From Candidatus Zhuqueibacterota bacterium (GTDB taxonomy: Bacteria > Zhuqueibacterota > Zhuqueibacteria > Residuimicrobiales > Krinioviventaceae): a stretch of 64,000 bases of DNA. The DNA lies in assembly GCA_016928775.1 (NCBI GenBank), contig JAFGKD010000053.1:1-64000 (forward strand), in the 5' to 3' direction. The notes below the pieces were generated by a model that saw only the letters and a program-made list of their open reading frames with translations, made no database searches and was not told the origin of the DNA. Shown piece after piece: positions 44,506-53,805 of the stretch. Both the position numbers and the translations under genes were made by a program. The number at the start of each line of letters is the position of its first letter. The first letter of the stretch is position 1.

Positions 44506-45630
44506 ATGCCATACCCCAAGATAGAACCGGAAGAAATCAGGATTACCCCGCTGGAGCGACGGCAAAGCAAAAGTGACATCGAGCGCATCGCGATTGCTCC
44601 CGAAAATATCCCGCCCCGGGACAAAAGTATCGATAGCGTTGTGCAGGAGACAACAACGCGTATAAAAAATGCGCGTGCGTGCGGTGCTGCGGTTATTTTA
44701 GCGTTTGGTGCGCATCTGGTCAAAAATGGACTGGCACCTGTCGTCCTGAAACTGATGCAAGACGGGTGGGTGACGCACATCGCGACAAATGGTGCCGGAG
44801 GTATCCACGACTGGGAGTTTGCCTGGCTCGGATCTTCCGAGGAGGATGTCCGCGCCAATGTTGCTACAGGCACATTTGGCGCCTGGGCAGAAACCGGCAA
44901 ATATATTAATCTGGCAGTTCAGGTTGGCGCCTTGCAGGGTATGGGATATGGTGAATCGCTCGGTGCCTTGATTGAGGAAGAAAAGCTCGACGTGCCAGAA
45001 GAGCATCAACTCGAAGCGGAAATCAAAACATCTTTGGCAATTGACAACAGCTATTTGGCCGCCCGGTCAGAACTGTTGCAAACAGTGCGAAAGTTTAACC
45101 TGCCAGCCGGTCTTTGGCGCATCTCGCATCCTTTTAAAAAATATTCGATCTTTGCTGGCGCGTATCGCTTTGGACTTCCACTAACCGTTCACCCGGGGAT
45201 TGGATATGATATCATCTATAACAATCCATACGCCAACGGCGCTGCATTGGGCCGCGCCGCCCACACGGATTACAAAATTTTTGTGAAATCCATGACGAAC
45301 TTGAGTCATGGCGTTTTTCTTTCGATCGGCTCGGCGATCATGGCACCACAGGTGTTTGAAAAAGCCCTCTCGTTCGCCAATAACCTGAAGCTCCAACTCA
45401 GTGAATCGATCATCCACAACCATTTTATCGTCGTCAATGATCTGCAACAAGCGACCTGGGACTGGTCTGCCGGTGAACCGCCAAAAGAAGCATCCGATTA
45501 CTATCTCCGATTTTTGAAAAGTTTTTATCGGATGGGTGGCGAGGTACGTTATGTTGCAGCGGATAACAGAGCTTTTTTGCGCCAGTTGGTTCACAACCTG
45601 GAACCAAACAAAGGAAAACATTCACAATGA
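44506..45630 (+). CDS. Conserved protein of unknown function
   Basis: 374 residues, no signal peptide or membrane segment. It has strongly structured motifs: RACGAAVILAFGAHLVKNGL, GWVTHIATNGAGGIHDWE, NVATGTFGAWAETG, HPGIGYDIIYNNPYANGAA, KSMTNLSHGVFLSIGSAIM and VVNDLQQATWDWSAGEPP. The pattern of a Gly-rich loop with ATNGAG after a helical segment recalls the Rossmann-like fold of deoxyhypusine synthases, but this is only a visual likeness. AAGGACGG precedes the ATG and the gene follows the GHL10 gene by 18 bases. Probably a soluble enzyme. Function not assigned. Confidence 0.7.
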   Translation: MPYPKIEPEEIRITPLERRQSKSDIERIAIAPENIPPRDKSIDSVVQETTTRIKNARACGAAVILAFGAHLVKNGLAPVVLKLMQDGWVTHIATNGAGGIHDWEFAWLGSSEEDVRANVATGTFGAWAETGKYINLAVQVGALQGMGYGESLGALIEEEKLDVPEEHQLEAEIKTSLAIDNSYLAARSELLQTVRKFNLPAGLWRISHPFKKYSIFAGAYRFGLPLTVHPGIGYDIIYNNPYANGAALGRAAHTDYKIFVKSMTNLSHGVFLSIGSAIMAPQVFEKALSFANNLKLQLSESIIHNHFIVVNDLQQATWDWSAGEPPKEASDYYLRFLKSFYRMGGEVRYVAADNRAFLRQLVHNLEPNKGKHSQ

Positions 45631-45833
45631 GTTGTCGGCGGCTACAGAAACTGACATCTCCGGCATGGACATTGGGAATAACGTGTGCGCGTCAAAATTC
45701 ACCCGCAGGAGCTCTATTCGTCGGGGAATATGCAACCCCGCAGCACTGTTTACAAAAACAACGTTGCATCATATCGTTGATCAATAAATCCACTATAATT
45801 CGGGGAAACCATTAACAGGGAGGTCATGGAACA

Positions 45834-47396
45834 TTGGGGAAACGCCAGCGCAGTTTTAGCGAACCGAAATATGAGATTAATTTAGAGTCGAAGGACAAAG
45901 TCCTTATTCGACAGGAAAAAAAGAGTCCGATCTGGAAATTCGTGCTTTTGATGTTGACTGTTGCGTCCATCGCTGTTGTCACGCTGTTTATCGCCGGATT
46001 TGTTTTTAATAGCACGAGTCCCTTTTTCTTTCCATCATCCATCACGATCTCAGTGATGCGTAATATCAACAACAACCGCCTGCCTGCATCGGAGCTCAAG
46101 CGCATCAATATTTATCTTGATGGTCGTACCAGGCCGGCGGCAAAAAAAGTGTTAGTCGATGGGATGGCGATAAAATTTAGAAAAACCGGGCAACACATCA
46201 TCGGTATCGAAAATGTCAATAGCTCAATTGACTCGATAACATTTTGGCATGAACGGCGGGTGCTCGATTCTCTTAATCTGTTTGGCCAGAAACACTATTC
46301 GACCGCACTGTTTCGGGATTTTATCCATCACACCGTCGTCTCGGATCAGGATTTTGAAAAAATACGTTTATTAACGTTCACAAACCGACAACCACGGCTC
46401 CGCAAGCCGCTGCTTTTTTTTCTATCCGACTATGATGAATCATCGATTCTTGTCGATGACGTTGTCGCAGGTGCGAATCTGCAGAATAGCACAACACTGT
46501 CGCATTCATTTCTGGGAACTTTGCACAAAATCCTGCTGAATTACAGTCCCAATGTTGGTCACTTTTCTGTCGATCAGCGTCGCTTTTTACGCGACAGCTA
46601 TTCCATTGATGTGCCGGTTTTGAATCAATTGAGCTGGTTTTCGGATCAGCATCGCTCCGACCGCTTTCAGTACGCTGAAGATATGCAAAAAACACTCAAC
46701 AGCTCAATCGTCATTGTTCCCTACATTTTCAAAGACGGCCGAGGCAATGTTTTTGCAAAATGTGTTGCAGCGTTTGCCAACATCGGTGCGCTTCAATTCG
46801 AGCCGATCGAGATTCGACATATTCCCCTAACAGCTAACGACATCTTGTCTGCAAAGGCATCTGTGTTTTCGATAATTCAAGCCTATCTCAATTTGTACAA
46901 TTCATTTTTCCAGTCACGATTACTTGATGAGCCTTTGCTCAACGCTTTTATCAGCGTCTGCAACAGCCAGGCACCGGATGTTGATTCAATCACCCGGATC
47001 GGCGATCGAATTGTGCGCATCACCGCAGTACAAGCAACAAGCATCATCTATACACTGGACGATTTTTTCGCCAAAATTGCCGGTCTGCAATGTCTCGAAC
47101 TTTATAACGAATTAGCCGAATTTTGGAAAAATGATCCTTATGCCTTGCAGAGGATAAATCAATTCAATGCGCAGGAACAAGAAGTTGTACGCGCGATTAT
47201 AAAATGGTCGCTGGCGCTAAAGGAGAACGAGCACAAATGCGCTGAAAACAACTGGCCGAATCGCGAACAACGATTAGCCTTGTTTATGACCATTAAAAAA
47301 GTCATTGATCAAACATCGTCCCTCTCGTGGCTGCAAAACGATGCATTGTATGATGTGCTTGTGGCTGAAATCAATAAACTCAACGAAACCCAATAA
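45834..47396 (+). CDS. Single-pass membrane protein of unknown function
   Basis: 520 residues starting at TTG 45834. GGGAGG lies eight to nine bases upstream, and the ATG at 45826 is in another frame that soon stops, so TTG is likely used. The N-terminus is basic, with a membrane segment at about 35-57 (WKFVLLMLTVASIAVVTLFIAGFVF). The large outer part contains a small beta domain (DGRTRPAAKKVLVDGMAIKF) and then mostly helical sequence. No signature recognised. A small non-coding gap (45631-45833) separates it from the gene before. It is immediately followed by the secreted protein at 47401 and likely acts with it. Confidence 0.65.
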   Translation: MGKRQRSFSEPKYEINLESKDKVLIRQEKKSPIWKFVLLMLTVASIAVVTLFIAGFVFNSTSPFFFPSSITISVMRNINNNRLPASELKRINIYLDGRTRPAAKKVLVDGMAIKFRKTGQHIIGIENVNSSIDSITFWHERRVLDSLNLFGQKHYSTALFRDFIHHTVVSDQDFEKIRLLTFTNRQPRLRKPLLFFLSDYDESSILVDDVVAGANLQNSTTLSHSFLGTLHKILLNYSPNVGHFSVDQRRFLRDSYSIDVPVLNQLSWFSDQHRSDRFQYAEDMQKTLNSSIVIVPYIFKDGRGNVFAKCVAAFANIGALQFEPIEIRHIPLTANDILSAKASVFSIIQAYLNLYNSFFQSRLLDEPLLNAFISVCNSQAPDVDSITRIGDRIVRITAVQATSIIYTLDDFFAKIAGLQCLELYNELAEFWKNDPYALQRINQFNAQEQEVVRAIIKWSLALKENEHKCAENNWPNREQRLALFMTIKKVIDQTSSLSWLQNDALYDVLVAEINKLNETQ

Positions 47397-47400
47397 GCTT

Positions 47401-48948
47401 ATGCGACACATATATTTGACACTGGTGTTCATCGCGTCAGTCTCGACAATAGTCGGCGCTGTTGCGGTGCAAGGCACTCTTATCACCCAGATCAAGGGAA
47501 TCACGGAGAATGTCACGATTCGTGCCTCATCCAATCCTGATGTTCTCAGAAGACCCGGAGCGGATGGAACGTACACTATTCCGACCAGCTCGTTAGCGCA
47601 AGATTACATCCTTGTCGCCCCGGAAGCGGGTGATGACAATCTGTACTCACCCCGTATCATCAAGGCAAACGCTATCGGAACCGACACGCTGTATATCATT
47701 CCGCCGACAAATCAAACCGTAACGATCATTGTCGACAACAAAACAAACAGGGAATTCTCGTTTCTTGCTGATAAATGCATCATTTTGAATGAAATGGTAA
47801 CATCTGAAAAGGATTATGAGCTCGAAGTGATACCACATCGATCTCCAACGCCAACACTCCTGATCGCCGGCATCAGCGCGGGATATCCGGCTGTTGTCAA
47901 ATCAGTGAATATTGATCCGGTGCAATTGCGCGGCTACTTGGAGATCGAGCCGCAGGATATCGGTTTGCCACCCGCGCGGGCCGAGCAAACCAGACAACGA
48001 GCGACACCTCTCCCACCACTCCCGGTTGATGACGAATCCCGGGTATATGAGAGAGCGCCGCGCCAAATAGAGGAACAGATTCGTTCTTCATCAGAGGCGG
48101 CCGTCACGCCATCCAAGCCACCATCAGAGGAGGTAAAAAGCAGCGAATCCTTTCAGAGCTATTCAATGACACCATCTCGGCCACACTCGGAACAGATGCA
48201 ACGAGAAGTCAAAGAGCGCTCAATAGAAAAAATGCAAGCTGCTTACTATTTTTCCGACCGCTTTGTTCTCAAGGACCGTGAAAACAGCTCGCTGGCCGTC
48301 CGAGGAACCTATGACTATTTTCCGAACACCTCGGAAACAACTCAGATTTTTCATTACGGCCTCGACCTATACAATATCAAGATTTTAAAAAAATACTTTG
48401 ATCTCAGCTTATCGACCTCCAACTGGGATCAAATCGATGACATGTATTATCGTGGCTCTCTCACCTGGCATCATTCGCCGTATGCATCCATTGATGTCGC
48501 GTACAAGTCTGCCCAAAATAGCACGTGGTACCAGCAGTATGATGTTGCACAAACATCAGTGGGGGTGAACGGTTATTATAAAAGCCGGAGTACGGTTTTT
48601 CAATTCGGCGTTGGCGTTCGGTTTCAGGTTGATTATGGGGATTTTAATGTCTATTTCACGGATGTGGTGGAGAAGAAATATCGCTATCTGCAATCAATTT
48701 ACCTCCTCGGCAGCACCAGTATTGGGCAAACAACGGCTTCATTTATGGCTGGCTTGATCAACGAGGCTGCTTATGCTTCGGTTTCTGTATTGCTTTTTCG
48801 ACATGTCGGCATCAATTATACTTTTAAAAATGTGAGCGGGGACAATACAAATTTTACGCCGCTGGAAAAAGAGTTAGCGCACAAAATTTCGCTTTATGTT
48901 AACTTTACTCTCAAAAACAGAAACGTAAAAACCGGGCAGCTACAATAA
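47401..48948 (+). CDS. Secreted protein with Pro/Ser-rich linker and barrel-like C-terminus
   Basis: 515 residues from ATG 47401, which opens a signal peptide (MRHIYLTLVFIASVSTIVGAVA). Residues about 25-190 include a carboxypeptidase-regulatory-like beta domain. A linker rich in Pro, Glu, Ser and Arg follows (about 200-285; PLPVDDESRVYERAP, SKPPSEEVKSSESF). The last 240 residues consist of regular amphipathic strands (LAVRGTYDYFPNTSETTQIF, KKYFDLSLSTSNWDQ) and look like an outer-membrane barrel. It begins four bases after the preceding gene. Function unknown. Confidence 0.65.
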   Translation: MRHIYLTLVFIASVSTIVGAVAVQGTLITQIKGITENVTIRASSNPDVLRRPGADGTYTIPTSSLAQDYILVAPEAGDDNLYSPRIIKANAIGTDTLYIIPPTNQTVTIIVDNKTNREFSFLADKCIILNEMVTSEKDYELEVIPHRSPTPTLLIAGISAGYPAVVKSVNIDPVQLRGYLEIEPQDIGLPPARAEQTRQRATPLPPLPVDDESRVYERAPRQIEEQIRSSSEAAVTPSKPPSEEVKSSESFQSYSMTPSRPHSEQMQREVKERSIEKMQAAYYFSDRFVLKDRENSSLAVRGTYDYFPNTSETTQIFHYGLDLYNIKILKKYFDLSLSTSNWDQIDDMYYRGSLTWHHSPYASIDVAYKSAQNSTWYQQYDVAQTSVGVNGYYKSRSTVFQFGVGVRFQVDYGDFNVYFTDVVEKKYRYLQSIYLLGSTSIGQTTASFMAGLINEAAYASVSVLLFRHVGINYTFKNVSGDNTNFTPLEKELAHKISLYVNFTLKNRNVKTGQLQ

Positions 48949-48974
48949 CTCTCCTCAGATTGGCCGCCTCCTCA

Positions 48975-50753
48975 TCAGGCGGCTTCGCCATCGACGCGCA
49001 TTATTTCCTTGCGTGAGCCTTTCACTTTGGCTGGAATCCCCATGGCTATGGAATAGGGTGGAATATCTTTGGTCACCACCGAGCCCGCACCGATGACGCT
49101 GCCCGTGCCAATGGTGACGCCATCCAGCACTTTGACGTCCATACCGAGCCAGACATCATCTTCAATTGTCACACCGCCACGGCTGTCATAGCCCTGCCGC
49201 ATGATCGGCACGTCGGTGCGATCATAGTTATGCTGAGCGCCGCCCACGTAGCAGTTCGCCGCCAACAGCACATGCCGGCCAATTTTGATCTGCGACGTTG
49301 TGCCCAGACGGCAATTGGCGCCAATGTTGGAAAAATCCCCGATTTCGATAAACCCCTCGCGCGTGCCGAGTACAGTGCCGCGCCCAAGGAGCACTTCATT
49401 GCCCAGAGCAATCCCCGAATCACCATTTCCCTGTGCACTGAGTTTGCAAAATTCATCAATAACACATTTATTCCCGATCGAAATTTTCGGGCTGTGCTGA
49501 AGCGTGATACTGCGGCCAAAGACGGTTCCCTTGCCGACACTTTTAAAAAGGGCTGGATAAAGCATATTGCGAAAAAAATACCCCAAAATTCCTGGAAGAT
49601 AGCCACAGAACAGGGTGATCAATTCGATTTTTAAAAGCACGAACAAGCTGCCCGAACCGATTTGTATCTCCTGATATTTTTTTAATGGTGATTTGCGCTG
49701 GCGCATGATATCTTCAAAGCTGCTAAAATATTGAACATCACCTCTAACGTCATTTTTATCAATGTGATGTGTGATATTATCTCCAACAATTTCGCTCTTG
49801 ACATGAATTCCCAATGTTGAATAATAAAATCCGCCGACAACACCGGCAACAAGTGCTTTGGCGCGCAACAGCAGGGCCACCGAGAGGCCAACTGCACCGG
49901 GAATGCCCATACGCCCGAATACAAAAAAGTAGGCGCCTTCCGCGAGGCCGATGCCACCGATGGATATGGGAATCATTGTGATGACCATGACGATCGGAGT
50001 AATGATCAAAGCATCCAAAAAAGTGATCGGAGCCCGGAATGCCAGTGCACTGGCGTAAACATTCACCACCGCCAATATATAAAACAAAAACGAGTTGACT
50101 ATGGCGAACGTAAAAGCACTCGTGTTGTTCTTGAGAGAGAGCGTCGCTTTTTGAAATTTTCCGAGTTTTACAAATACCTTTTGAGCGGCACTAATCCTGA
50201 CACGACGTGAAAACCAGTGCAATATTTTTGGATTCAAAATCGTGATCAGAATCGATAGATAGCCTACAAGGCAGATCATCAGCGCCACAGTCAGCCAAAC
50301 GCTCCACAATTGTCGCAGCGCCAGCCCAAAAGCGAGAATAGCCATAAACAGCAATACCGACAGACCGGTGAACCGTTCAACAAATACCGAAGAAAAGGCT
50401 TCAGCCGGTCTTTCCGTCGATTTTCCCAGCGCATACGCGCGCACCACATCGCCCCCCACATTGGTTGGCAATACGCTGTTGAAAAAATAGCCGACAATAT
50501 AGAGCCAAAAGCATCTGAGGATTGATACTCTGATCGCCAGGGCTTTGAGGATTACTTGCCACTTCCAGGCACTGACAAAAACGAGGATCGGCGTCATCAC
50601 AATGGAAATGAGCAGAAAGCGTATGTCCGTTTGCTTGAGTGTGCCCCATATTTGATTCAAACCGGCCTTGTAAAAGACATAGCTAACAAGCGTCAGGCTT
50701 ACAGCAATGCGCGCATAAAAATTGAATCCCCTTTTTTTGCGATTTAGCCGCAT
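48975..50753 (-). CDS. Fusion of flippase-like (LPG-synthase TM) domain and hexapeptide acyltransferase
   Basis: 592 residues in two parts. Residues 1-315 are a lysylphosphatidylglycerol-synthase-TM/UPF0104 domain (FLLISIVMTPILVFVSAWKW, FFNSVLPTNVGGDVVRAYAL, FVERFTGL, ISIGGIGLAEGAYFF). Residues about 400-592 are a left-handed beta-helix acyltransferase (GKGTVFGRSITLQHSPKISI, GGVTIEDDVWLGMDVKVLDG, GSVIGAGSVVTKDIPPYSIAMG). Such membrane domains move lipids or lipid-linked sugars, and the hexapeptide enzymes transfer acetyl groups to sugars. Joining both in one chain is unusual and suggests acylation coupled to a membrane lipid or undecaprenyl-linked glycan. It is the last gene of the polysaccharide cluster. 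Confidence 0.85.
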   Translation of the reverse strand: MRLNRKKRGFNFYARIAVSLTLVSYVFYKAGLNQIWGTLKQTDIRFLLISIVMTPILVFVSAWKWQVILKALAIRVSILRCFWLYIVGYFFNSVLPTNVGGDVVRAYALGKSTERPAEAFSSVFVERFTGLSVLLFMAILAFGLALRQLWSVWLTVALMICLVGYLSILITILNPKILHWFSRRVRISAAQKVFVKLGKFQKATLSLKNNTSAFTFAIVNSFLFYILAVVNVYASALAFRAPITFLDALIITPIVMVITMIPISIGGIGLAEGAYFFVFGRMGIPGAVGLSVALLLRAKALVAGVVGGFYYSTLGIHVKSEIVGDNITHHIDKNDVRGDVQYFSSFEDIMRQRKSPLKKYQEIQIGSGSLFVLLKIELITLFCGYLPGILGYFFRNMLYPALFKSVGKGTVFGRSITLQHSPKISIGNKCVIDEFCKLSAQGNGDSGIALGNEVLLGRGTVLGTREGFIEIGDFSNIGANCRLGTTSQIKIGRHVLLAANCYVGGAQHNYDRTDVPIMRQGYDSRGGVTIEDDVWLGMDVKVLDGVTIGTGSVIGAGSVVTKDIPPYSIAMGIPAKVKGSRKEIMRVDGEAA

Positions 50754-50756
50754 ATT

Positions 50757-51947
50757 TTATTTATCCGATTGAACGCGCAAATAGGGGCGCAAGTGAGCTG
50801 CTGCCTGGTGAGCTTTGGCCTTTTCTTTAAGCAATAGTGGCACCATTTCATTTTTTAATCCCTCGCGATTCTCATAGGATCGAACGATTAAATCGACATA
50901 TCTTTGTACGGACAAATCTCGAAACGCTAACAAATTTTTCTCCAGGCCGATCGTGCGCATGTAACCGCGATTTTTTGGATAGGTGATGATACCGACCGGC
51001 ACCGTGCCCATAGCTGACGACAGGATGAGAGAGTGCGTGCGCATGCCAACAAACAGCTCGAGACGTTTCAGGACCGAGCAGATTTCCTGGTAATTATACT
51101 TTTTATTTGTCACCAGACGGATCCTGTTTTTGTGCTTAATTTTGGCCATGACTTTGCCGGCAATGCGCATATCCATATGTTGTGTTTCGACAAAAATGAC
51201 ATCAACATCCAGGGTGTCAATGACAGCATCAACGGTCTCCGCATAGAGATCAATCAGATTATTCCGGCCAAATGAAAAACCGTCGCTTCTCACGAATGCG
51301 TCCACATAACTGTTCACATTAAAGCCAATAGCCGGCCTGTCGCTCTGAAAAAGACGTTCCTTCTCGGAAATCCGGGTCAGCTGTTTTTCGCCAGCTGCTT
51401 CGGCGTTGAGCGCGCAGTCCGCACCCTCGATTATTTTGGGATGCTCAAAGCCCAGATTCTGCAAAAGCTCAACAGATTCTCTATCGCGCAAAATCAATGC
51501 CTCGGCACTATCGATCACGGCTTTGAGCGCCCGCTTTCCGGCTTCTGTACGAGCGGGACCGAGACTGCTGTTGTACAACACCACTGGAATACCGCGTTTT
51601 TTCGCGACCGGCAATATTTGCGCAAGTGTCCATAAATAGTTATAAAGTGGATTGTATAATTTGCGATCAAATAAAATCGCATCCGTCACCAGGACAAGAT
51701 CGGCTTGCAAAATCGTTTTTAATGTTGGTAGACCCAAGATCTTTACGCTCATGTTCCAGGGCAAAAGGCCAACGGCGTTCACGCCATACTGCGCAAAAGT
51801 CGTACGGACAAATTTTGGATTGATTGTGGGAATATAAAACTCGACGCGTTTATAGCACGTCGAAATATCCTTCAATAGACAGCCTAAAATAGCCGCATCA
51901 CCGGCATTGCGGCCGGAATTATTTCCAATAACGGCAATTTTTTTCAT
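50757..51947 (-). CDS. Polysaccharide pyruvyltransferase family protein
   Basis: 396 residues. N-terminus IAVIGNNSGRNAGDAAILG (the CsaB/WcaK-type GxxNxGDxAIL pattern), VVLYNSSLGPARTEAGKRAL, LRDRESVELLQNLG, ADCALN, and C-terminal GMRTHSLILSSAMGTVPVGI. Family members add a pyruvyl ketal to sugars of surface polymers, but some have other activities. The start at 51947 overlaps the previous stop by ATGA. It lies three bases upstream of the flippase fusion. Confidence 0.85.
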   Translation of the reverse strand: MKKIAVIGNNSGRNAGDAAILGCLLKDISTCYKRVEFYIPTINPKFVRTTFAQYGVNAVGLLPWNMSVKILGLPTLKTILQADLVLVTDAILFDRKLYNPLYNYLWTLAQILPVAKKRGIPVVLYNSSLGPARTEAGKRALKAVIDSAEALILRDRESVELLQNLGFEHPKIIEGADCALNAEAAGEKQLTRISEKERLFQSDRPAIGFNVNSYVDAFVRSDGFSFGRNNLIDLYAETVDAVIDTLDVDVIFVETQHMDMRIAGKVMAKIKHKNRIRLVTNKKYNYQEICSVLKRLELFVGMRTHSLILSSAMGTVPVGIITYPKNRGYMRTIGLEKNLLAFRDLSVQRYVDLIVRSYENREGLKNEMVPLLLKEKAKAHQAAAHLRPYLRVQSDK

Positions 51948-52942
51948 GAGGGTGTTCTCTTGTCTAAAAATCCTTTTTCGATGTACCATTCCGCCGTGTG
52001 ATGGATTCCATCCTGCATATTCACCCGAGGCGTATACCCAAGTTCAGCTTTTGCTTTTGAAATGTCAAAAGCGCGATCGTGCGTAAAGATATGAACGCGC
52101 CGCGGGAAAATAGGCGGCTCGACCCGAAGTGGAACACAGATCTTTTCGCACACATATGCGGCTATTTCCAGTGGCCACACCGGCAACTTCCACCTGGGGG
52201 CGGGTACGCCAAGCTCTTTGGCCACAAGTGCGGCAAAGTCTTTGAGCGTTGTATAGTGTTCACCTGCAATGATAAAAGTTTGTCCAATGGCCGCCGGATT
52301 TTCAGCCGCAAGACGAAAACCTTCAACCGTATCCGTCACAAAGGTGAGATGATAAAGAACCTCGCCGCTACCAAACAGCAAAAACCGTTGTTTTTGCACA
52401 GAACTGTAGAGCTTGAGCATGCGGGTATCGCCGGGACCGTAAATACCAACGGGACGAACGATGGTGACCGGCAGACCTTTCTCCTGATAAAAACGGAGCG
52501 TCAGTTTTTCGCCTTCGTATTTGGATTGCTGATAAACATCTTCCGGCTGTATTGGCGCATCTTCATTCGCCGGTGGACTTTTAATATGGCCGTGTACGCC
52601 GCACGTACTGCAGTGCAAAAAGCGTTTGACACCAGCATCGACCGCTGCTTGCAGCATATGCTCCGTGCCCTTGACATTGATGTCCCAATACACGTTATCC
52701 GGGACATTCGCGCTTCGATACAGGGCGGCGATGTGAAAAACAACATCAACGCCCTGCACTGCTTCGTGAACCTGGTTTTTGTGTCGAAGATCACCAAAAG
52801 AATATTCAACGGGCAGGTCTTTCAGAACAGATATATTACTATCAGGTCGAACAAAAACGCGCACATTGTAGCCATGTTCCAACAAGTTTTTGACCATATA
52901 GCTGCCGGTAAATCCGGAGGCGCCTGTCACCAATGCTTTCAT
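51944..52942 (-). CDS. NAD-dependent epimerase/dehydratase (SDR)
   Basis: 332 residues from ATG 52942. An extended SDR with NAD motif KALVTGASGFTGSYMVKNL, VRPDSNISVL (NADP-type Arg), DVVFHIAALYRS, STCGVHGHIK and YQQSKYEGEKL (catalytic Tyr-x3-Lys), then VRPVGIYGPGDTRMLKLY. This resembles the HpnA and dihydroflavonol-reductase-like sugar or lipid epimerases. Substrate unknown. It overlaps the pyruvyltransferase start (ATGA) and ends the methyltransferase spacer by 20 bases. Confidence 0.85.
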   Translation of the reverse strand: MKALVTGASGFTGSYMVKNLLEHGYNVRVFVRPDSNISVLKDLPVEYSFGDLRHKNQVHEAVQGVDVVFHIAALYRSANVPDNVYWDINVKGTEHMLQAAVDAGVKRFLHCSTCGVHGHIKSPPANEDAPIQPEDVYQQSKYEGEKLTLRFYQEKGLPVTIVRPVGIYGPGDTRMLKLYSSVQKQRFLLFGSGEVLYHLTFVTDTVEGFRLAAENPAAIGQTFIIAGEHYTTLKDFAALVAKELGVPAPRWKLPVWPLEIAAYVCEKICVPLRVEPPIFPRRVHIFTHDRAFDISKAKAELGYTPRVNMQDGIHHTAEWYIEKGFLDKRTPS

Positions 52943-52962
52943 GCTGTCGCTATTCCAGTAGT

Positions 52963-53784
52963 TTATTTTTGTGCCACCACGCATATCGCGTGGCCAAAAT
53001 GTTTGCGAATAAAAGTCGGGAGTAAATTATACGCGGGTACAAATACAAGATTGAACAATCCAGCTAAGAAACCGTGACGCGGTGTAGTGGTGGCTTTAAT
53101 ATAGTCCAAAAAAATATCAACATTTTTGAATGCGGCAAAGAGCTCGCGGAGATTTTGCTTGTCATACAAACGGGTGATCGGTGCATCTTCATGGGAAAAT
53201 TCAAAATTTACCTTGCCGAGTTTGGTGAGGAAAATCTTCCACGAATATTTATAATACAAGGTGATCACTGCTTCTCCGCCGGGTTTAAGTATGCGATAGA
53301 CTTCGGACACTGCCTGTTGCGTGCTTTCGGTTTGATGCAGTACGCCCAAAGACGCGACAACATTAAAACTGTTGTCATCAAAAGGTAGCTCTTCTGCGCT
53401 GCCGTGCTTGAAATCGGCCTCGAGTTTGTTGTGCTCGAAATTTTTTTGCGCCAACTCGAGTGCCGCGGCAGACAAATCCAGTCCGGTCGGACGCATACCA
53501 CAACGCGCCCAATGCAACAGCTCCCATCCGGCGCCACAGCCGACTTCAAGCACAGTACCGCCCGGGTACTTGGCCGCTTCTTTTTCGATCAATTGATAAC
53601 GATGCGGGTAGTTTTTTTTGATAAAAGCACTCACTGTTTCAAAAAACTCAGCGGTGCCAATTTTGCGCGGATCGCCCGTCCAAAACTGCGTTGTATTGAC
53701 GTTATCCGTCCAATATTTTTGCACCTGCTCAATTGTTTTATTGTCACTACCTTTCCACAAGTATGTGCCAATGGTATCCGCCAT
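52963..53784 (-). CDS. Class I SAM-dependent methyltransferase
   Basis: 273 residues. The SAM-binding motif VLEVGCGAGWELLHWA is at about 75-90, followed by TGLDLSAAALELAQKNF, DFKHGSAEELPFDDNSFNVVASLGVLHQTES and ILKPGGEAVITLYYKYS, as in Methyltransf_11 enzymes. The N-terminal extension (KYWTDNVNTTQFWTGDPRK) is typical of UbiE-like sugar or lipid methyltransferases. In the polysaccharide cluster it probably methylates a sugar or lipid carrier. It sits between glpD and the SDR with about 20 bases either side. Confidence 0.9.
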   Translation of the reverse strand: MADTIGTYLWKGSDNKTIEQVQKYWTDNVNTTQFWTGDPRKIGTAEFFETVSAFIKKNYPHRYQLIEKEAAKYPGGTVLEVGCGAGWELLHWARCGMRPTGLDLSAAALELAQKNFEHNKLEADFKHGSAEELPFDDNSFNVVASLGVLHQTESTQQAVSEVYRILKPGGEAVITLYYKYSWKIFLTKLGKVNFEFSHEDAPITRLYDKQNLRELFAAFKNVDIFLDYIKATTTPRHGFLAGLFNLVFVPAYNLLPTFIRKHFGHAICVVAQK

Positions 53785-53805
53785 TTTCTCACCTGTAATT
53801 ATTAT

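Noticed and set aside
45627..45815. 62-codon ORF overlapping the end of the 44506-45630 gene by ATGA
   Set aside because: The overlap is suggestive, but the sequence looks unstructured, has no domain or membrane segment, and the following gene has its own ribosome site. I left it out as a gene and treat 45631-45833 as a spacer.
48963..48983. Terminator between the convergent genes ending at 48948 and 48975
   Set aside because: The 7-bp stem (gccgcct/aggcggc) lacks a T tract on either strand and overlaps the stop codon of the minus-strand gene; possible but unsupported.
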